Source: JANPPS01 sp965246835 (GTDB lineage: Bacteria > Pseudomonadota > Alphaproteobacteria > Acetobacterales > Acetobacteraceae). From it: a stretch of 64,000 bases of DNA. A program made the translations under genes and the position numbers. Positions 1 to 8,549 of the stretch are shown in pieces (position 1 is the first letter of the stretch; each line of letters begins with the position of its first letter). The notes under the pieces are model-generated. The model did not search any database. It had not been told where the DNA came from and worked only from the letters and a program-made list of their open reading frames with translations. The DNA lies in assembly GCA_965246835.1 (NCBI GenBank), contig CBDFFQ010000001.1, forward strand, positions 1,240,001 through 1,304,000. The letters run 5' to 3'.

Positions 1-1089
1 GATTACGCGTTCCACCAGATCGTGACGGACCCGACGGATGCGGTGCTGGCGGAGTTGGAGGGCATCGTCGCCTCCGGCATTCGCAGCTTCAAGGTGTTCC
101 TGACCTACGATCCGCTGCGGCTCGATGACCGGCAATACCTCCGCGTGCTGGCGGCGGCCCGGCGGCTCGGCGCGTTGGTGACGGTGCATGCCGAGAATTA
201 CGACGCGATCGCCTGGCGGACGGAGGCGCTGCTGGCCGCCGGGCTCACGGCGCCGAAATACCACGCCTGGTCCCGGCCCCCGGTCGTGGAGCGGGAGGCC
301 ACGGCCCGGGCGATCGCGCTGGCGGAGCTGGTGGATCAGCCCATCCAGATCTTCCACGTCTCCTGCCCGGAAGCTGCGCATGAGATCGCGCGGGCGCAGC
401 GCCGGGGCGTGCGCGTGTGGGGTGAGACCTGCCCGCAATACTTCTATCTTGGCGCGGCCGACATGGACCGCCCGGGTTTCGAGGGCGCCAAGTTCATGTG
501 CAGCCCGGCGCCCCGGGACGCCGCGGCGCAAGAGGGCCTGTGGGACGCGATCCGGATGCGCACGCTGGACGTGGTCAGCAGCGACCATAGCGGCTGGAGC
601 TTCGGCGGGACCCGGGGCAAGGCCGTGAACGGCACGGATGCGAATTTTCGCGATATCCCGAATGGCGTGCCGGGCCTGGGCACCCGGCTGCCGCTGCTGT
701 TCAGCGCGGGCGTTGCGGCCGGGCGGATCACCCCGTCCGACTTCGTGCGCCTCACGGCCACGCAGCCGGCGCGGCTGTTCGGCCTCATGGGCAAGGGCAG
801 CCTCATGCCCGGGGCCGATGCGGATGTGGTGCTGTGGAATCCGGAACGCCGGGTCACGATCACGAATGCGGCATTGCAGCAGGCGATCGACTACACGCCG
901 TATGAGGGCACGACGGTCACCGGCTGGCCCACAGCCACGCTGCGCCGGGGCGAAATCGTGATGCAGGATGGGCGCGTGCAGGCCCCGCCCGGCAGCGGGC
1001 GCTACCTTGCGGTCCCTCCCTATCCCATGATCCGGCCCCGCGGCGTGGTGCCGGACGGGTTCGATCCGGCGCCGCCCCTCCCTATATAG
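1..1089 (+). CDS. Dihydropyrimidinase / D-hydantoinase, 3' part (5' end outside window)
   Basis: Cyclic amidohydrolase that opens dihydropyrimidine or hydantoin rings in the cytoplasm. The reading frame is open to base 1, so the gene begins upstream; the GTG at 22 is only an internal codon. Visible family features, in order: the carbamylated-lysine motif SFKVFLTYD (Lys codon at 91), the metal-binding VHAEN, FHVSCPEA, ETCPQY, the catalytic-Asp segment SSDHSGWSF and the substrate loop NGVPGLGTRLPLL. The missing N-terminus would carry the first HxH metal ligands. The C-terminus (LTATQPARLFGL, then a composite beta domain) is complete. Exact substrate (dihydropyrimidine versus hydantoin) cannot be decided from this part. 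A nitroreductase gene follows 25 bp downstream on the same strand. Confidence 0.88.
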   Translation, partial: DYAFHQIVTDPTDAVLAELEGIVASGIRSFKVFLTYDPLRLDDRQYLRVLAAARRLGALVTVHAENYDAIAWRTEALLAAGLTAPKYHAWSRPPVVEREATARAIALAELVDQPIQIFHVSCPEAAHEIARAQRRGVRVWGETCPQYFYLGAADMDRPGFEGAKFMCSPAPRDAAAQEGLWDAIRMRTLDVVSSDHSGWSFGGTRGKAVNGTDANFRDIPNGVPGLGTRLPLLFSAGVAAGRITPSDFVRLTATQPARLFGLMGKGSLMPGADADVVLWNPERRVTITNAALQQAIDYTPYEGTTVTGWPTATLRRGEIVMQDGRVQAPPGSGRYLAVPPYPMIRPRGVVPDGFDPAPPLPI

Positions 1090-1114
1090 CAGTCTCAACC
1101 TCACCGAGGCTTTC

Positions 1115-1720
1115 ATGACTGCCACCGCGTTCCGCACGAGCGACCATCCGATCGACAAGCTGTTCCTGGAGCGCTGGTCGCCCCGGGCCTTCACCGGCGA
1201 GGCAATGCTGGAAGCCGATTTGCTGACGATGATCGAGGCCGGGCGCTGGGCCGCTTCGTCCTACAACTCGCAGCCTTGGCGGTTCCTCTATGCGCGACGG
1301 GACACGCCGCATTGGGCGAAGTTTCTGGGCTTGCTGAACGAGTTCAACCAGTCCTGGGCCAAGAACGCGTCCGCGCTGGTGATCCTGGTCAGCTCGTCGA
1401 CCATGCTGCCGCCCGGCGCCGAAAAGCCGGTGCCGTCGCACAGCCACTCGCTCGACACCGGCGCCGCATCCGGCAACTTCGCGCTGCAGGCCACGCTGAT
1501 GGGCTGGCAGGTGCACGGCATGGTCGGGTTCGACATCGAACGTGCCTTCACCGAACTGAACGTGCCGGCCGGCTACCGGGTGGAGGCCGCCTATGCCGTG
1601 GGCCGGCCGGGCGACAAGGCGATGCTGCCGGACATGCTGCAGCAGCGCGAAACCCCGAGCCCGCGCCGCCCGCTGGCGGAAGTGGCCCTCGAAGGCGGCT
1701 TCCCGCCTGCCCAGGCCTGA
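1115..1720 (+). CDS. Nitroreductase-family FMN oxidoreductase
   Basis: A 201-residue flavin-dependent oxidoreductase of the nitroreductase superfamily, predicted cytoplasmic. The N-terminal RWSPRAFTGE and SSYNSQPWRF segments are the typical FMN-phosphate and active-site regions of this family, and the short length is normal. The ATG at 1115 follows the hydantoinase stop by 25 bp, so the two may be cotranscribed. Its physiological substrate cannot be inferred; members reduce nitroaromatics, quinones or flavins. The stop lies 4 bp before the zur start. Confidence 0.82.
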   Translation: MTATAFRTSDHPIDKLFLERWSPRAFTGEAMLEADLLTMIEAGRWAASSYNSQPWRFLYARRDTPHWAKFLGLLNEFNQSWAKNASALVILVSSSTMLPPGAEKPVPSHSHSLDTGAASGNFALQATLMGWQVHGMVGFDIERAFTELNVPAGYRVEAAYAVGRPGDKAMLPDMLQQRETPSPRRPLAEVALEGGFPPAQA

Positions 1721-1724
1721 GTTG

Positions 1725-2174
1725 ATGACGGAGGAGGTGGCGCGCCGGCTGGACGCCGCCTCCCTCGCCTGTGCTGCGGCCGGCGCGCGGTTCACGGAGC
1801 TGCGCCGGCATGTGCTGGGCCTCGTGCTGTCGGCGCCCGGTCCGGTCACGGCCTATGGCTTGCTGGACCGGATGCGGGGGGAGCGCTGGGCCGCGGCGCC
1901 GCCCACCGTGTATCGCGCGCTCGATTTCCTTATGCAGCACGGGCTGATCCACCGGGTCGAGCGGCTGCAGGCCTATGTCGGCTGCGGCGCGGCCGCCCAC
2001 ACGCATGCGGCGCAGTTCCTGATCTGCCGTGTCTGCGGCATCGTGGACGAGGTCGATGACCACGCCGTCCAGCACGCCCTCCATGAAGCGGCGGCGGGGC
2101 GCGGCTTCCGGCCCGCGCACGCCGTGGTGGAGATCGAGGGGGTCTGCGCCGCCTGCTCCGCGCTACCTTCGTAG
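1725..2174 (+). CDS. zur: Fur-family zinc uptake regulator Zur
   Basis: A 149-residue Fur-superfamily repressor. The N-terminal winged-helix segment includes TVYRALDFLMQHGLIHRVE, typical of the DNA-recognition region, and the C-terminal dimerisation part has CRVC and CAAC, the pair expected for the structural zinc site, plus an AHTHAAQFL histidine cluster for the sensory metal. The ATG at 1725 is chosen because the reading frame upstream is only overlap with the nitroreductase gene and gives no Fur-like residues. It faces the znuACB operon and overlaps the znuB 3' end by 12 bp. Assignment to Zur rather than Fur rests on this context and on the Zur-like operator at 4619. Confidence 0.88.
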   Translation: MTEEVARRLDAASLACAAAGARFTELRRHVLGLVLSAPGPVTAYGLLDRMRGERWAAAPPTVYRALDFLMQHGLIHRVERLQAYVGCGAAAHTHAAQFLICRVCGIVDEVDDHAVQHALHEAAAGRGFRPAHAVVEIEGVCAACSALPS

Positions 2175-2924
2175 CAATGACCCGGCATACACGATCCCGC
2201 CCAGCGCCGTGATCCAGAAGCTGACCGGCCAATCCGTCTCGTAGGCCAGCGCGAGTCCGCCCCAGCCCTCCGCCAGTGCCAGCGCCGTTGCCGCGGCGAT
2301 CCCACCCCAGAGCCGGCCCGTGAGCCGAAGGGCGGCGGCGGCGGGTGCGACCAGGAGGGAAAACACCAGCAGCACGCCCACGACCTGCACCGACGCGGCG
2401 ACGGCCAAGCCCACGATCGCCATGAACAGCACGGACACCAACCGTACCCGAACGCCCCGTGCTGCCGCGACCTCCGGCTGCACGGTCGCGAACAGCAACG
2501 GACGCAAGATGGCCGCACCCGCCAGCAGCGCCGCGACTACCATAATCGCCAGCGCGCCCAGCATCGCGCGGCTCACGCCCAGCACGTTGCCGAACAACAG
2601 CGCCGTCACCTGGCTGGAGGGGCCGTCCACCAAACTCAGGAACAGCAGCCCGGCCCCCAGCGCCACAGACAGCGTGAGCCCGATGCCGACATCCCGCTCA
2701 CCCAGCCCGGCCCCCAGCGCGCCCATCGCGGCGCCGCCCAGCACCGTCAGCGCCCCCATGCCCACCGCCGGCGGCACGCCCAGCAGCAGCGCCAACGCCG
2801 CGCCCGCGAAGCCGACATGGCTCAGCGCGTGCCCGGCAAAGCTCTGCCCGCGCAGCACCAAGACATAGCCGACCGGTCCCGCCACGATCCCCACCAGGGT
2901 CGTGGCCAGGAACGCGTTGACCAT
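2163..2924 (-). CDS. znuB: Zinc ABC transporter permease ZnuB
   Basis: Polytopic inner-membrane permease (253 residues) of the ABC-3 metal transporter family, which moves zinc delivered by ZnuA. Hydrophobic segments run through nearly the whole protein, beginning with MVNAFLATTLVGIVAGPVGY, followed by the family-typical GQSFAGHALSHVGFAGAA. The ATG at 2924 is chosen because residues further upstream are arginine/proline-rich, overlap znuC and do not resemble a permease. It sits 4 bp after the znuC stop in the order znuA-znuC-znuB. Its 3' end overlaps that of zur in convergent orientation. Confidence 0.9.
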   Translation of the reverse strand: MVNAFLATTLVGIVAGPVGYVLVLRGQSFAGHALSHVGFAGAALALLLGVPPAVGMGALTVLGGAAMGALGAGLGERDVGIGLTLSVALGAGLLFLSLVDGPSSQVTALLFGNVLGVSRAMLGALAIMVVAALLAGAAILRPLLFATVQPEVAAARGVRVRLVSVLFMAIVGLAVAASVQVVGVLLVFSLLVAPAAAALRLTGRLWGGIAAATALALAEGWGGLALAYETDWPVSFWITALGGIVYAGSLLRR

Positions 2925-2928
2925 GAAA

Positions 2929-3735
2929 TCATACTGGAACAAAGGCGGCCCCCGGCGGGCAGCACGGCCCCTCCATCGCATGTCCGGCGTCCGACAAGAC
3001 GAGGATGCGCCCCCCGGCCCGCACGACCTCGACCGGCACGCCATACAGGCGGGACAGGACCGGTGACGTCACGACCGCCTCGACCGTCCCCAGCGCCGCG
3101 TGCCCGCCGCCCAGGTACAGCACCTGGTCCATGGCGCCCAGCAGCGGGTTCAGGTCATGCGCGCTGAACAGCACGGTGAGACCGAGGGTGCGATGCAACC
3201 GGGCCACCAGTGCGACGATGTCGGCCTGGCGCCGGGGATCCAGCCCCTGCAGCGGCTCATCCAGCAGCAGCAGGCGCGGCTTCCCCAGCAGCGCCTGCGC
3301 CAGCATCAGCCGCTGCCGCTCCCCACCGGATAGGCTGCCGAGTGGGCGCTGCGCCAGGGCGGCGCCGTCCACGAGATCGAGCACCCGCACGACGTCGCGC
3401 CGGTCGGCCCCGGTCAGGAGCGGCAACCCCCAACGCCCGCCCCGCACGGCGCTGGCCACGAACGCGTCCCCCCGCAGCCTGGTGCCGGGCGGCAGCGCCC
3501 CGAGCTGCGGCATGTAGCCGGTATCTTGCCCGGATGCCGCCCTGCTTCCCACCTGCACGCTGCCGGTCGTGGGGGGCAAGAGGCCCAAGATCGCACGGAA
3601 CAACGTGGTCTTACCGGCCCCGTTCGGGCCCAGCACGCCGACGAACGCCCCTTCCGGCACATCGAGCGTGAGCCCATGCAGGACGGCCCGCCCACCCGGC
3701 GCCAGCGTCGCATCCCGCAGCGTAATCGCGCTCAT
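2929..3735 (-). CDS. znuC: Zinc ABC transporter ATP-binding protein ZnuC
   Basis: ATPase subunit (268 residues) of the ZnuABC zinc importer. Walker A GPNGAGKTT is at about residues 36-44, the ABC signature LSGGERQR at 135-142 and Walker B LLLLDEPLQGLD at about 155-166, followed by an H-loop region FSAHDLNPLL. The C-terminal tail contains GHAMEGPCCPPG, a Cys/His cluster that could bind metal, although this is speculative. The start overlaps the znuA stop by 4 bases (ATGA), showing translational coupling. Confidence 0.93.
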   Translation of the reverse strand: MSAITLRDATLAPGGRAVLHGLTLDVPEGAFVGVLGPNGAGKTTLFRAILGLLPPTTGSVQVGSRAASGQDTGYMPQLGALPPGTRLRGDAFVASAVRGGRWGLPLLTGADRRDVVRVLDLVDGAALAQRPLGSLSGGERQRLMLAQALLGKPRLLLLDEPLQGLDPRRQADIVALVARLHRTLGLTVLFSAHDLNPLLGAMDQVLYLGGGHAALGTVEAVVTSPVLSRLYGVPVEVVRAGGRILVLSDAGHAMEGPCCPPGAAFVPV

Positions 3736-4595
3736 GCCAGAAGCGCCCGCTCCAGGCCACCCAGCAGACCGAGCAACCAGTCCTGGTAGCGCAGGCCCGC
3801 CGGCATCGTCTCGGTAACGGGCACGATCGGCACCCCGGCGCGCCGGGCCAGCTCCAGCAGCCGGTCCGCACTGCCGCCCGTGGTTTGCGTATTGTGGATC
3901 AACGCACGCACCCGGCGGCCGCGCAGATCGGCCTCCATGGCCGCCACGTCGGAAGCGCGGGGCTCGGTCTCGTTCATGATGGCGCGCTGGAACCGCTCAT
4001 GCCGGACACTGAGGCCCACCGCTTCGAGCATCGGGTTGAACACGGGCTCCGTGGCCGTCACAGGAAGGCCGGTGACGCGGCCCTTCAACGCTGCCACGCG
4101 GTCGAGCAGCGGTCGCATGTCTTCGCGAACGACTGTGGCGCCAGCGAGCAGGCCGGGGCGGGAAGCGGGGCGAAGGAGGCTGAGCGCCTGAACGATCGCC
4201 TCGATCATGGGCGCGATGCCTGCCGGGTCGAACCAGACATGCGGGTTATCCCCGGCCCGGCGCCGCAGCACCTCCGCCGCATTCACCACAAGCCGCACCG
4301 GCACCGGCGCCGCACCCAGCAGCCGCCCCATCCAGGGGTCGTAGCCGAGGCCGTTCAGCACGACGAGGCCTGCCTGGGCTACGGCACGGCCGACCGAGAG
4401 GCCAGGCTCGAACCCATGCGGGTCCTGGTTCGGCCCGATCGGCACGGCCTCCACGGCTGCGTTCTCGCCCGCCACCTGCCTGACCAGGTCAGCGTAATGC
4501 GCCTGCGCGGCCACCACGCGCACCGGTGCTTCAGCCGCGTGCACACTGGTCAACGCCGCCGCGACCGGGATGGCCAAAACGAATCTTCGCCTCAT
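3732..4595 (-). CDS. znuA: Zinc ABC transporter substrate-binding protein ZnuA
   Basis: Periplasmic metal-binding protein (287 residues) of the cluster A-I solute-binding family. A signal peptide MRRRFVLAIPVAAALTSVHA precedes the mature start. Likely metal ligands are the His in AQAHYADL, the DPHGFEP segment and NPHVWFDP. The long acidic/histidine-rich loop seen in many ZnuA proteins is not evident. The ATG at 4595 is chosen because it begins the signal peptide and has AGGAG about 6 bases upstream; the longer frame extends into the intergenic region and the next operator. The Zur-like box lies 24 bp upstream of this start. Confidence 0.9.
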   Translation of the reverse strand: MRRRFVLAIPVAAALTSVHAAEAPVRVVAAQAHYADLVRQVAGENAAVEAVPIGPNQDPHGFEPGLSVGRAVAQAGLVVLNGLGYDPWMGRLLGAAPVPVRLVVNAAEVLRRRAGDNPHVWFDPAGIAPMIEAIVQALSLLRPASRPGLLAGATVVREDMRPLLDRVAALKGRVTGLPVTATEPVFNPMLEAVGLSVRHERFQRAIMNETEPRASDVAAMEADLRGRRVRALIHNTQTTGGSADRLLELARRAGVPIVPVTETMPAGLRYQDWLLGLLGGLERALLA

Positions 4596-4618
4596 AGCTG
4601 CTCCTACGAGCGCAACTT

Positions 4619-4636
4619 GATATGTTGTAACATGCG
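4619..4636. promoter_or_regulatory. Zur box upstream of znuA
   Basis: The sequence GATATGTTGTAACATGCG contains the near-perfect palindrome ATGTTGTAACAT. From memory, the zinc-regulator signal proposed for Rhodobacter-type alphaproteobacteria is GATATGTTATAACATATC, which this matches at 14 of 18 positions. It sits 24 bp upstream of the znuA start and 110 bp upstream of the divergent nucleotidase gene, so binding would be expected to repress znuACB and might also affect the other gene. Confidence 0.75.
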
Positions 4637-4746
4637 GCCTGTCGAGCTTCGTAATTCTGTCATCCAACCGGCATCCGCCTGCAACACGTGACAAGGCAAG
4701 TAGCGCCCGTCCGGGGCCGTGGAGCCCTGGCGCGACGGAGAACACC

Positions 4747-7700
4747 ATGGCCGGACCATTCACGCTGCAGATCATCCACGCCTCCGACCTCGAGGCGGCG
4801 AACACTGCGCTGTCCCGCATGCCGCAATTCGCGGCGATCGTGGACAAGCTGGATGACCAGTATGCCAACACGCTGAAGCTGATCTCGGGCGATGGCTGGC
4901 TGCCGGGTCCGTTCTATGCGGCCGAGGGCGACCCGAGCGAGACGCCGGCGCTGCGGGCGGCACTCACCTATGCCGGCGTGCCCGGCGGCGCCACCGCGAA
5001 CGCGGCGTCAACCCGCGTGTCGGTCGCGTTCATGGACGTGATCGGCACCCAGGTCGCAAGCTTCGGCAATCACGAGTTCGATGGCGGCACCGGGCCGGTC
5101 AACGACGCGCTGGGCGTGGCGAACTTCCCCTACCTCAGCGCCAACTACGATTTCAGCAAGGACCCGAACCTGCGCGGCCGGGTGACGGCGGAGGGGCAGG
5201 AAGCCTCCTCCATCAAGGGTAAGATCGCCGGCAGCGCCGTGGTCACCATCAACGGCGAGAAGATCGGCATCGTCAGCGACACGACGCAGGTGCTGCAATC
5301 CATCACCTCGCTCGGCCTGGTCAACAGCAAGACCGGCAACATCGACGACATGCCCGCGCTGGCGAAGCTGCTGCAGCCCTATATCGACGCGCTGACGGCG
5401 CAGGGCATCAACAAGATCGTGCTGTCGAGCCATCTGCAGGAATACCAGCTCGAGCAACAGCTTATCCCGCTTTTGAAGGGTGTGGACATCGTGGTCTCCG
5501 CGGGCAGCCACGCGCTGTTCGAGCCGCCGGGCGCCACGATCCGCCCCGGTGACGTGGTGCAGCAGCCCTATCCCGTGATCCTGACGGGCGGCGACGGCAA
5601 CCCGGTGCTGCAGGTCAACACGCAGAACGAATACAGCTATGTCGGGCGCATCGTGGCGCAGTTCGACGCGAACGGCGTGATCGTGCCCGCAAGCGTGGAC
5701 CCCGCTGTCTCCCGCAACTTCGTCACGACCGACGAGCAGGTGGCGGCGCTGTATGGCAGCGCCGACCCCTACGCCGCCGGGGGCTACGGCGCCGCGGTGA
5801 AGGCGCTGGTCGCGCCGCTCAGCACGGTCATCTCGGTCAAGGACGGCAACCTCCAGGGCTACAGCGCCGTGTTCCTGGACGGCAACCGCGTGACGGTGCG
5901 CCAGCAGGAGAGCAACCTCGGCGACCTCACGGCCGACGCCAATCTGTTCGTGGCGCGCCAGGTGGACCCCGCGACCGCGGTCTCGATCAAGAACGGCGGC
6001 GGCATCCGGGACGTGATCGGCAGCTTCACCACGGGGTTGAACCCGCGCCCGATCCCCACGGTCGCGAACCCGCTGGCCAACAAGCCGGCCAACGGGGTCA
6101 GCCAGCTCGATATCGAGAACACGCTGCGGTTCAACAACAACCTCAGCCTGGTCACGATCACCGCCGCGCAGCTGAAGCAGGAGATGGAGTTCGGCGCGAG
6201 CCTCGTGGACCCCGCCGCGACGCCGGGCGGCTTCGTGCAGGTGGGCGGGCTGCGCGTGAGCTATGACCTGACGCGTCCCGCGCAGGTGGTCGACATCCGC
6301 GGCAACCCCACGACGACTGGCCAGCGGGTGCGCAACCTCGCGATCACCAACGATGACGGCAGCATCCGCGACGTGATCGTGGCCGATGGCGTTGTGGTGG
6401 GGGATGCGTCGCGGCCGATCCGGATGGTGACGCTCGATTTCATCAGCACCAGCACGCAGGGCGTGGGCACCGTGGGCGGTGACCTGAACCCGCTCGCGTC
6501 CTATGCCACCAACGTCGTGGCGCTCACCAACAACCCGGCGCTCGGCACCGGGCTCTCGACCTTCGCCGCGCCCGGCACGGAGCAGGATGCGCTGGGCGAG
6601 TATCTGAAGGCGCGCTACAGCGTGGCCGGCGACCCTTACATCGCCGTGGAGACGCCGCAATCCCGCGACCAGCGCATCCAGGTGCTGAGCGTGAAGGCGG
6701 ACGAGGTGCTGTCGCCCGGCACGGCCGCGGCGGCGGACCTGGTTGCGGGCGCGTCCACGCTGGGCGGGCGATTCATCGGCGCGGCGCTGGGCGGCACGGG
6801 CTTCGTGATCGCGGGCACGGCGGGCGCGATGGCGCCGCCGCTGGCCGGGCGCAGCAACGTCGCGCGCTTCGGCGGCGGCACGGCCCTGTTGCCCACGGGA
6901 TACAAGGCGGCCGCACTGACCGGCTCCGGCACGCTGTTCGGCCAGGGCAGCGACTACCTGCTGACCGCGACCCAGGCGGGCGGGACGCTGGTGGCGCAAG
7001 GCTCGGGCGGTGCCACGCTGGTGGCGGCGCAGGCCGGCTCCGTCCTGTTCGGCGGCGCCGGCAGCACCACGCTGGTGGGCGGCGACGGCGATGACACGTT
7101 GGTGGGCGGTGCGGGCGCGCAGACCATCTACACCGGCGCCGGACGCAACCTGGTCGGGCTCGGTGGCGGCAGCAGCGTCGTACTGGCGCAGGGGCAGGAC
7201 ACGATCATCGCCGACGGCGGCACCGCGCTGGTGCAGACCGCGGGCGCGGCCACGGTGTTCGGCGGCAGCGGCGCACTGACGTTCCTGGGCGGTGCGGGCC
7301 AGAGCGTGGTTGTGGCCGGAAGTGGCAGCGCCACGGTGTTCGGCGGCACGGGCGGCGGCCTTCTGGCGGGCGGACGGGCGGGCGGCAACGTGCTGATCGC
7401 CGGTCAGGGCGCCACGACGCTGTTCGGCGGCGGCAGCGGTGACACGCTGTATGCCGTGGGGCCGACGGCCGACACGCTGATCGCGGCGGCGACCGGCAAC
7501 GCGACGCTGGTGGGCGCCGGCAGCACGGGGGCCAACGCCTACTACGCGGGCGGCGGCGCCAACCTGATCGGCGGCGGCTCGGGCAGCGAGACGTTCTTCG
7601 CCGGGCGGGGCCAGGCCACGATGATCGGCGGCGCGGGCGGCGACACCTTCAGCTTCAACAACGGGCTGGCAGGCGGTGCCGTGACCATCACGGACTTCAA

Positions 7701-7866
7701 CCAGGCCGAGGGTGACCGGCTGGCGGTCGTGGGCTACGCGGGCGGCGCCGCGGCGGCGCTGGCCACGGCGCAGAGTGCCGGGGGCAGCACGACGCTGAGC
7801 CTCACGGATGGCACGCGGATCACGCTGCAGGGGGTGACGGGGCTGACCGGGTCGGCGTTCGCGTAA
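4747..7866 (+). CDS. Secreted metallophosphatase / 5'-nucleotidase with RTX-like glycine repeats
   Basis: A 1039-residue protein. Residues about 1-330 form a calcineurin-like metallophosphatase (IIHASDLEAAN, SGDGWLPGPF, GNHEFDGG, SSHLQEYQLEQ, SAGSHALFE), and about 340-640 match a 5'-nucleotidase C-terminal domain (RQQESNLGDLTADANLF, NGGGIRD). Residues about 750-975 are glycine/aspartate-rich repeats such as GGDGDDTLVGGAG, and the end has FSFNNG...ITDFNQAEGDRL, the usual close of RTX calcium-binding proteins exported by type I secretion. No N-terminal signal peptide is seen, consistent with that route. The first motif has Asp-Leu-Glu where the classical phosphatase motif has Asp-x-His. The ATG follows GGAG by about 6 bases. 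No type I exporter genes are nearby. Confidence 0.8.
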   Translation: MAGPFTLQIIHASDLEAANTALSRMPQFAAIVDKLDDQYANTLKLISGDGWLPGPFYAAEGDPSETPALRAALTYAGVPGGATANAASTRVSVAFMDVIGTQVASFGNHEFDGGTGPVNDALGVANFPYLSANYDFSKDPNLRGRVTAEGQEASSIKGKIAGSAVVTINGEKIGIVSDTTQVLQSITSLGLVNSKTGNIDDMPALAKLLQPYIDALTAQGINKIVLSSHLQEYQLEQQLIPLLKGVDIVVSAGSHALFEPPGATIRPGDVVQQPYPVILTGGDGNPVLQVNTQNEYSYVGRIVAQFDANGVIVPASVDPAVSRNFVTTDEQVAALYGSADPYAAGGYGAAVKALVAPLSTVISVKDGNLQGYSAVFLDGNRVTVRQQESNLGDLTADANLFVARQVDPATAVSIKNGGGIRDVIGSFTTGLNPRPIPTVANPLANKPANGVSQLDIENTLRFNNNLSLVTITAAQLKQEMEFGASLVDPAATPGGFVQVGGLRVSYDLTRPAQVVDIRGNPTTTGQRVRNLAITNDDGSIRDVIVADGVVVGDASRPIRMVTLDFISTSTQGVGTVGGDLNPLASYATNVVALTNNPALGTGLSTFAAPGTEQDALGEYLKARYSVAGDPYIAVETPQSRDQRIQVLSVKADEVLSPGTAAAADLVAGASTLGGRFIGAALGGTGFVIAGTAGAMAPPLAGRSNVARFGGGTALLPTGYKAAALTGSGTLFGQGSDYLLTATQAGGTLVAQGSGGATLVAAQAGSVLFGGAGSTTLVGGDGDDTLVGGAGAQTIYTGAGRNLVGLGGGSSVVLAQGQDTIIADGGTALVQTAGAATVFGGSGALTFLGGAGQSVVVAGSGSATVFGGTGGGLLAGGRAGGNVLIAGQGATTLFGGGSGDTLYAVGPTADTLIAAATGNATLVGAGSTGANAYYAGGGANLIGGGSGSETFFAGRGQATMIGGAGGDTFSFNNGLAGGAVTITDFNQAEGDRLAVVGYAGGAAAALATAQSAGGSTTLSLTDGTRITLQGVTGLTGSAFA
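7000..7670 (+). repeat. Glycine-rich RTX-like repeat-coding tract
   Basis: Imperfect repeats encoding units such as LFGGAGSTTLVGG, TVFGGSGALTFLGG and TVFGGTGGGLLAGG within the C-terminal third of the nucleotidase. Only some units have the calcium-binding GGxGxDxLx form (e.g. GGDGDDTLVGG, GGGSGDTLYA, GGAGGDTFSF), so calcium binding may be reduced relative to a classical RTX block. Borders are approximate. Confidence 0.65.
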
Positions 7867-7867
7867 G

Positions 7868-8548
7868 TCAGCGCGGGTAAGGCACGACGCCGAACAGGTG
7901 CACGTGCCCGCCCAGCATCAGCGCGAACAGCACCACGCCCAGCGCCGGCCGCCACCAGCCAAGCTCGCTCCAGGACAGCGTGTTGCGCCCGGCCAGGATG
8001 GCGACGAACGGCAGGATGGAGGTGCGGGCGGCGAACCCGTCCCACGCCGCCGGGCCGAGCGTGCGGCGGCGCTTGGCGTCGATCGAGACGGTGCCGGCCG
8101 CGGCCACCACGAACAGCGCGCCGAAGAACAGCAGCGCCGACCAGTTGCCGTTGCCGATCAGGTGCACCAGGGACCAGAGCGCCACGCCCACCAGGAACGG
8201 GTGCCGGGTGATGCGCACGATGCCGCGCGGCGCCTCCGCCACCCGCCCTTCCTGCCCGGCGGCGGTCGGGTTCGGGGTGGTCAAGCCGATCGTCACCAGC
8301 AGGAAGGCCGGCAGCATCAGCGCCACGGCCGCACCCTTCCAGCCCTGCAGCATGCCCCAGGTCTCGGCATAGGGTGCGGTGTTGTAGGCCATCACCAGCC
8401 AGACCATGCCGAGCACCGATAGCCCGGTGAAGGCCAGCATGTAGCCGCGCAGCCCGATCGCCTGGACGGCCCGATCCCGCAGCGATGTCCCGGAGAAGCC
8501 GAGATGGATCGCGATGAAGAACAGCGCGGCACCGGCGAGGGACAGCAC
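7868..8548 (-). CDS. NnrU-family integral membrane protein
   Basis: A 226-residue membrane protein with about six hydrophobic segments, resembling NnrU, a family often linked to denitrification genes but widely distributed and biochemically undefined. Supporting features are the N-terminal FIAIHLGFSGTSLRDR, LRGYMLAFTGLSVLGMVWL, ITRHPFLVGVALWSLVHLIGNG and the LFFGALFVVAAAGT segment, which are family-like. It begins 1 bp after the stop of the acyl-CoA dehydrogenase and probably is the last gene of that operon. No nitrite or NO reductase genes are present, so a denitrification role is not supported here. Confidence 0.8.
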   Translation of the reverse strand: MLSLAGAALFFIAIHLGFSGTSLRDRAVQAIGLRGYMLAFTGLSVLGMVWLVMAYNTAPYAETWGMLQGWKGAAVALMLPAFLLVTIGLTTPNPTAAGQEGRVAEAPRGIVRITRHPFLVGVALWSLVHLIGNGNWSALLFFGALFVVAAAGTVSIDAKRRRTLGPAAWDGFAARTSILPFVAILAGRNTLSWSELGWWRPALGVVLFALMLGGHVHLFGVVPYPR

Positions 8549-8549
8549 G

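Noticed and set aside
5008..6999. Long minus-strand open frame opposite the nucleotidase
   Set aside because: No family features; Arg/His-rich antisense artefact.
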